Notes under the pieces: model-generated
The model's input: the letters and a program-made list of their open reading frames with translations, nothing else
What the model was told of the DNA's origin: nothing
The model's database searches: none
Origin: Sistotremastrum niveocremeum HHB9708
Lineage: Eukaryota > Basidiomycota > Agaricomycetes > Sistotremastrales > Sistotremastraceae
Length of the DNA: 20,767 bases
NCBI GenBank assembly: GCA_001630475.1
Contig: KV419398.1
Span: 12,517 to 33,283, forward strand
Direction of reading: 5' to 3'
Made by a program: the position numbers and the translations under genes
Part shown: positions 16,497 through 20,767 of the stretch, piece after piece
How the letters are laid out: every line of letters starts with the position of its first letter
Numbering within the stretch: the first letter of the stretch is position 1

Positions 16497-19400
16497 ATGG
16501 CTGACTTCGCTATCCCAGCTGAGATCAGGGCAGCCTTGTTGCTTGATCGTCAGTCCTCCGTTCATGACCTGCTTGCCATCCAACGTGTTCCACAAGTCTT
16601 TGACACGGCCCTTCCACTGCCACCCTTCAGCCACTTCCTCACCACCGACGAGCCCAACCAATCCATACACGACCTACTCGCTCTACTTCCCACACTTCCA
16701 ATTCCATCGACAACCACGGTCCAACGTTTGAGGCAAGCACTTCAGAAAGAATTAGAACAAAACAACACAATGAACACAAAATCAATTGTACCCGCTCATC
16801 TCGCTCTCGACATGGTGGTTCGCCTGCCTCTGTTCGTGCTTTCCTATTGGGGTGAGACACATCTCATTCGCGACAATCGCGGGAAATGGAACACGGCCAT
16901 CCAGTGGGCTAATACAAAGGTCAAACAAGCGAAGAAAAAGGGACATACAAACATACCTTGGGCCCACTTCATGCAGCAACTCTCCAAGCTGCAGTGGCAA
17001 GGTTACGTGCGAGGACCCGATGGATCGAAAGGGAAAGCAGTCCTTTTGACAGACTTTCTCAGCGAAGAGTGGCTTAGCGGCTCACATATATCGCAACTCA
17101 CCGAACTCGTCCGGCTCAGCATCGATCGAGAGAGGGGATCCCGGTCGTTGCGAAGTGTGATCGTGGAGCTGGAATTCTTCGAAAACCTTGTCGACGCATA
17201 TCAAAATCCGACCACGGTCAACAAGAAAGTACTCGAGCGTTTACAAAGTCTACGAAAGGAATTCAGGAATGATGAGGAAGACAAGCAGAAGACATACGAG
17301 ACGTTGGGTGGCGTGATGCATGTGGACGGGAATCACTTCACGACATGTGTTGTTGAGGTCGGCACTGGTGTCATCCTCTACGGAGATTCGAATGGACATG
17401 CAATCCCTGAGATTCATCGTCAGGCTTTGGAGTGGTGGATCAAATTGGACTCACCTGATACCGTTGTGTCTGTTGTTCAACTTCCTATTGCGGTTCAAGA
17501 CGATGGCTTCTCCTGCGGCATTCTCGCGTTCAACGCTCTGATGTGCCGATTCTGTCCGGATTCGTCCATGCTGTATGATGGATCAAACCGGCACGAATTG
17601 ACCTGTGCACGTGTTAAAATCTGCGATGACCTTTTGAAGATGACTTTGGACTTCGTACGTCGAGAAGTCAATACGTTGTGCATGCAACTGACGTACCACG
17701 TAGATGCCTGATTCGGCTCAACAACCGTCCACACCGTCTATGCCCTCGTCATCTTCACCGGATCCTCCATCGTCCTTGACTCCAAGTGCAGACGAGTCCT
17801 CACCCGAGCTTGCGAATGCTTGTGATACAAATGATGATGGTGATGTCAATGATGCTGCATCTGAACCCGCGGAATCCATAGTGGATGATTCGAGTTCAAC
17901 CAGTTTGCCATCGGATACATCGGATTCGGAGGACTCAAGTTCAGAATCAGACTCAGACGACAGTGATCATGACGAATTACAACCTCCCGTGAAGAAACGT
18001 CGCGCGGTCGTGGATGATTCTTATAGTGAACGAGAAGATCCGGGCCCCAAGATCTTGTCAATTCCCGCAGACAACAAAAAAAAAGGGGGGCTCACATCAA
18101 AGTTCGGCCTTGACCAATTGCACCAGGCGAAGCTCTCATTCGTGAAGGTCTCCGACGAGGAGGCTGAGGCACAGAGAAAGCGAGACACGGCCCGTTTCAG
18201 AGAAACTCAGAAGCGACACCAGCGCGCTGCAGATGAACTTGCTGAGGCGAAGAAGCTTGCTAAGCGGGAGAAGGAACGTCTGAAGAAAGAGCGTCAGCGC
18301 ACGAAACGGAAGGAACTCGATAAGATTATGGGGATTCGTCACCCAAATGGTGACCTGGTCGAGACGAAGCGTAAGAAGGTCAGTTCCACGTCACATAGGC
18401 CTGCATATCGCTGACTCACAAATATCTAGACACTGAAAGAACATGACGACTCGGTCAATCCTTCCGAAAGTGATAGACGACGAGCAGCAGAGGCCACGCG
18501 ACCTGGACGGCAACTGCGTCGAGAGCAAATGCTGGACCATAAGAAAGTTAAGAAGCCGTCAGGCCGTAAACAGAAGAGACAGATACCGGAAGACGACGCC
18601 AGACGACACAATTGGTGGCAGCCTGCCACTCTCATCATCATTGAAGATGCCATTCGAGAAGTCGGTCGGCCATGGTCTCCCACTGAGATTGTCAAGCGCT
18701 TGCAGGGGAAGAGCGAGAGCCTCTTTGCCGGCTTGTGGCCTCAACGTCTTTCGGAAGCGCGGGATATGACTGTAACGAGCCATTGGGAATGGAACGAGTC
18801 AACTAAGCGCAAGATAAAGAACGCCAATAAGCCTGCTGGGCATTCTACAAGAAAGCGAGTCCTGGTAAGTGAACCGTTCTGCCAGCCCGAAGATGGATCA
18901 CTCACGGATTGCACAGGAAGATTATCCCAAAGTCGAAACAGGGATACAAAAAGCATTCAAGTCTCTCCGCGAGACCGGAACAGCTCTCGATATCACTACG
19001 GCTCGCGGAATAATGATTGGCATCATCACGCGTCGGGCCCCCACAGTATTTCAGAAGAAGAATAAAAACGGAAAGCAATCATTCACCTGTACCCCAGCCT
19101 ACGTGCGGCGCTATCTTCATCGCATGAAATGGTCCCTCCGCCAGAGCACTCGAGCTGCACATAAATTTCCTGACGACGTGGACGAAGTCTTGAAGCAGGC
19201 CCATCAACGTATGGCAGCCGTTGTTCGCGAAGAGGAGATCCCGGATGGCGGGTTTATCGTTAATATCGATCAGACTCAAGTTGTATATGCCATGGGACCT
19301 GAGGGTACGTGGAATCAAAGAGGGGTCAAGCAAGTGAGCGTCACTGGCAAGGAGGAGAAACGTGCCTTCACCCTGGTCGTCGGAGTCTCGGCATCGGGAG

Positions 19401-20281
19401 ACGTGCTTCCGTTCCAGGCGATCTTTGCTGGCAAAACGGACGCATCTTGTCCATCCAAGAACTCACCATTCTACGCCAAAGCCATGGAATACGGATTCCA
19501 ATTCATCCCTTCTGGCATCTCTGGCAATTACTGGTCAAACCAACAAACCATGCGTCTCCTCATCATCCACATCGTCGCTCCTTATTTCTTCAAGCAACGC
19601 AAGCGAGTTGGCGACGACAGCCAGCCATGCATCTTGCAGCTGGATTGCTGGAGTGTTCATCGATCTGAAGAATTTCGAACCTGGATGCGAGAAAATTACC
19701 CATGGATCAGACTTCAGTACGTACCCGGCGGCTGCACTCCTCTTTTCCAACCTTGCGATGTCGCTATCCAAAAGCCTCTCAAACATGAAATCCAACGTCG
19801 AGCTCATGCATCCGTTGTTCAAGATGTCCTCCGACAACTGGACTCAGGAACCAAACCAAAGGATGTGAAGCCAAATCGGACAGTCGGGGTTTTGAGGAAT
19901 CGCTCCGTCGAGTGGATTGTTCATGGTTTCGAGGCGATCAACAATCCAACACTCGTGAAGAAGGTGCGTGTCCTCTTCTCATCGTAGCATTCATCACAGC
20001 TCATTAATTTACGCTTGCTGCAGTCCTTCGAGCTCTGCAAGGCCGGAGAGTTCAACCTGTCCTATGAGTCTCTCAATGGCGACGCTATGCGCAAAGTCCT
20101 TCGCGATCTCAAACGGACTGATCCAACCTACTACGCCACACTCACCACGCCATCCTCTCCTCCCATCGATGCCGATGCGACTCCCCCCGAAGATACTCAA
20201 GCCGAAGATGACCTCGCGGACGCAGCCGCCGACCTTCACACCCTGGACACGACTAGTGTTGCAAAATATGATATGATATGA
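16497..20281 (+). CDS. fused Ulp1-like protease and DDE_1 transposase of a DNA transposon
   Basis: Five exons join in phase 0: 16497-17654, 17704-18378, 18430-18864, 18917-19963 and 20024-20281, giving 1190 residues. Residues about 180-386 are a Ulp1/C48 cysteine protease: His280, Asp297, Gln334 and Cys340 (GNHFTTC, YGDSNG, VQDDGFSCG), with the His-Asp and Gln-Cys spacings of yeast Ulp1. Residues 387-611 are an acidic Ser/Asp stretch, a KKRR nuclear signal and a Lys/Glu coiled coil. Residues about 670-735 look like a helix-turn-helix (PWSPTEIVKRL). From about 757 comes a DDE_1 (pogo-like) transposase: Asp874 (NIDQTQ), Asp999 (LQLDCWSVHRSEEF) and Asp1037 (QPCDVAIQKP), the last two separated by 37 residues. 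The last nine codons and the stop derive wholly or partly from an inserted MITE, so the native tail is lost. The start ATG has A at -3. If the first intron is retained, the protease ends separately at 17711. The fusion is inferred from splice sites, not proven. Confidence 0.8.
17655..17703 (+). other. intron 1 joining protease and transposase reading frames
   Basis: 49 nt, donor GTACGT, branch-like ACTGAC 11-16 nt before the acceptor GTAG. It lies between codons on both sides. Retention leaves the protease frame open to a TGA at 17709-17711, which overlaps the first ATG of exon 2 (17704) by eight bases, ATGCCTGA. Confidence 0.65.
18379..18429 (+). other. intron 2 of the protease-transposase gene
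   Basis: 51 nt, donor GTCAGT, branch-like GCTGAC, acceptor TCTAG. Phase 0 on both sides. Retention would add 12 codons and a TGA. Confidence 0.75.
18865..18916 (+). other. intron 3 of the protease-transposase gene
   Basis: 52 nt, donor GTAAGT, acceptor CACAG, phase 0. It joins the helix-turn-helix-like exon to the transposase exon. Confidence 0.8.
19964..20023 (+). other. intron 4 of the protease-transposase gene
   Basis: 60 nt, donor GTGCGT, acceptor CTGCAG, phase 0. It joins the DDE_1 exon to an acidic C-terminal exon. Confidence 0.75.
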
Positions 20282-20767
20282 TATTTTACCCAAATTTTGG
20301 AATATCAATATCGATATCGATATCACAAATCCCAGAATCTTGGAAATATCATATCAATATCGCGATATCGATATTTTGTTTTCAAAATCAAAATATCATA
20401 TCGATTTAAATCGATTTTTATCACTTGTGCGATATAAATCAGTTTGATATCAGTTTTTATCAGTTTAAATTGCAATTTTTTCTCAAATCCTTCTGTAATC
20501 TACATATATCCTCCAGTATATCATGATATCATGGTACAGTGGTGCTATATCAGCCTCTACATACAGTTTCCAGTGATATCTGTGAGTGAGTGATGACCTC
20601 ATGGGAAGATTCAGCACCTGTGGGACCTGTGACGGAGGGTGATGTGGGTGACATCCGGTACCCAGAGGGTGGGAACTTGCCTATATATGAGAGATAACAC
20701 AGTATTATAGCATATAGGAGGCTATATATCACTTGGAAGGTGATATATACTGAGATATTGAGCCCCA
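20254..20767. mobile_element. second copy of the 745-bp hAT-like MITE, right end outside the window
   Basis: It starts TAGTGTTGCA at 20254 and aligns along its length with the element at 437-1181 in the same orientation. The GATAT-rich left part matches, as do the CTCAAATCCTTCTGTAATCT block (20482-20501), the CCCAGAGGGTGGGAA core (near 20661) and TGCCTATATATGAGA (20679-20693). About 220 bp of the right end should lie beyond the window. Its left flank, GACACGAC at 20246-20253, predicts the duplicated octamer. It interrupts the last coding exon of the protease-transposase gene. Non-coding. Confidence 0.85.

Noticed and set aside
17704-18414. A separate 236-codon gene after the protease
   Set aside because: Its C-terminal 12 codons are intron 2, and its start coincides with a splice acceptor in frame with the protease. 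It is better explained as exon 2 of one gene.

Overview
The window looks like accessory DNA from a filamentous basidiomycete, most likely an agaricomycete. The basis is short introns (about 49-65 nt) with GT..AG ends and CTNAC-like branch points, a small cluster of BTB/POZ paralogues, a Ser/Pro-rich disordered protein, a Ty1/copia remnant, and a transposon carrying a Ulp1-type protease together with a DDE_1-type transposase. No bacterial or organellar features are present. Genus cannot be told from the sequence alone.

Layout. Positions 1-3.5 kb are a nest of small non-autonomous DNA transposons: a partial hAT-like element (1-208), a complete 745-bp hAT-like MITE with a perfect 8-bp target duplication (437-1181), a 509-bp element (1880-2388), a 266-bp TA-flanked MITE (2574-2839) and a 369-bp hAT-like MITE with a perfect 8-bp duplication (3126-3494). 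The last three sit just before, inside and just after one small spliced gene (2436-3093); the middle one breaks its reading frame. Positions 3.5-5.65 kb contain spliced coding-like sequence on the minus strand that I cannot assign. A long intronless gene for a 760-residue disordered protein runs from 6521 to 8803, followed by about 1.5 kb of pyrimidine-rich sequence without a convincing gene. Three BTB/POZ paralogues follow: a plus-strand pseudogene (10564-11753), an intact minus-strand copy (12158-13126) and a plus-strand copy (13832-14980).

From 15.2 kb to the end the DNA is again mobile. A copia LTR with an initiator-tRNA-Met half-tRNA primer site and a truncated gag (15222-16118) is abutted by a large DNA transposon. 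Its gene (16497-20281, five exons) can be read as one 1190-residue protein: an N-terminal Ulp1/C48 cysteine protease with all four catalytic positions, an acidic and basic linker, a helix-turn-helix-like region, and a C-terminal DDE_1 transposase with three aspartates. The two halves are joined in frame by a 49-nt intron; if that intron is retained, the protease terminates just past the transposase ATG. A second copy of the 745-bp hAT-like MITE family has inserted at 20254, supplies the transposase's present stop codon and runs off the window.

The most interesting signals are the protease-transposase fusion with a splice-dependent choice between protease alone and fusion, and several MITE families that share termini and a central core but carry different subterminal repeat arrays.
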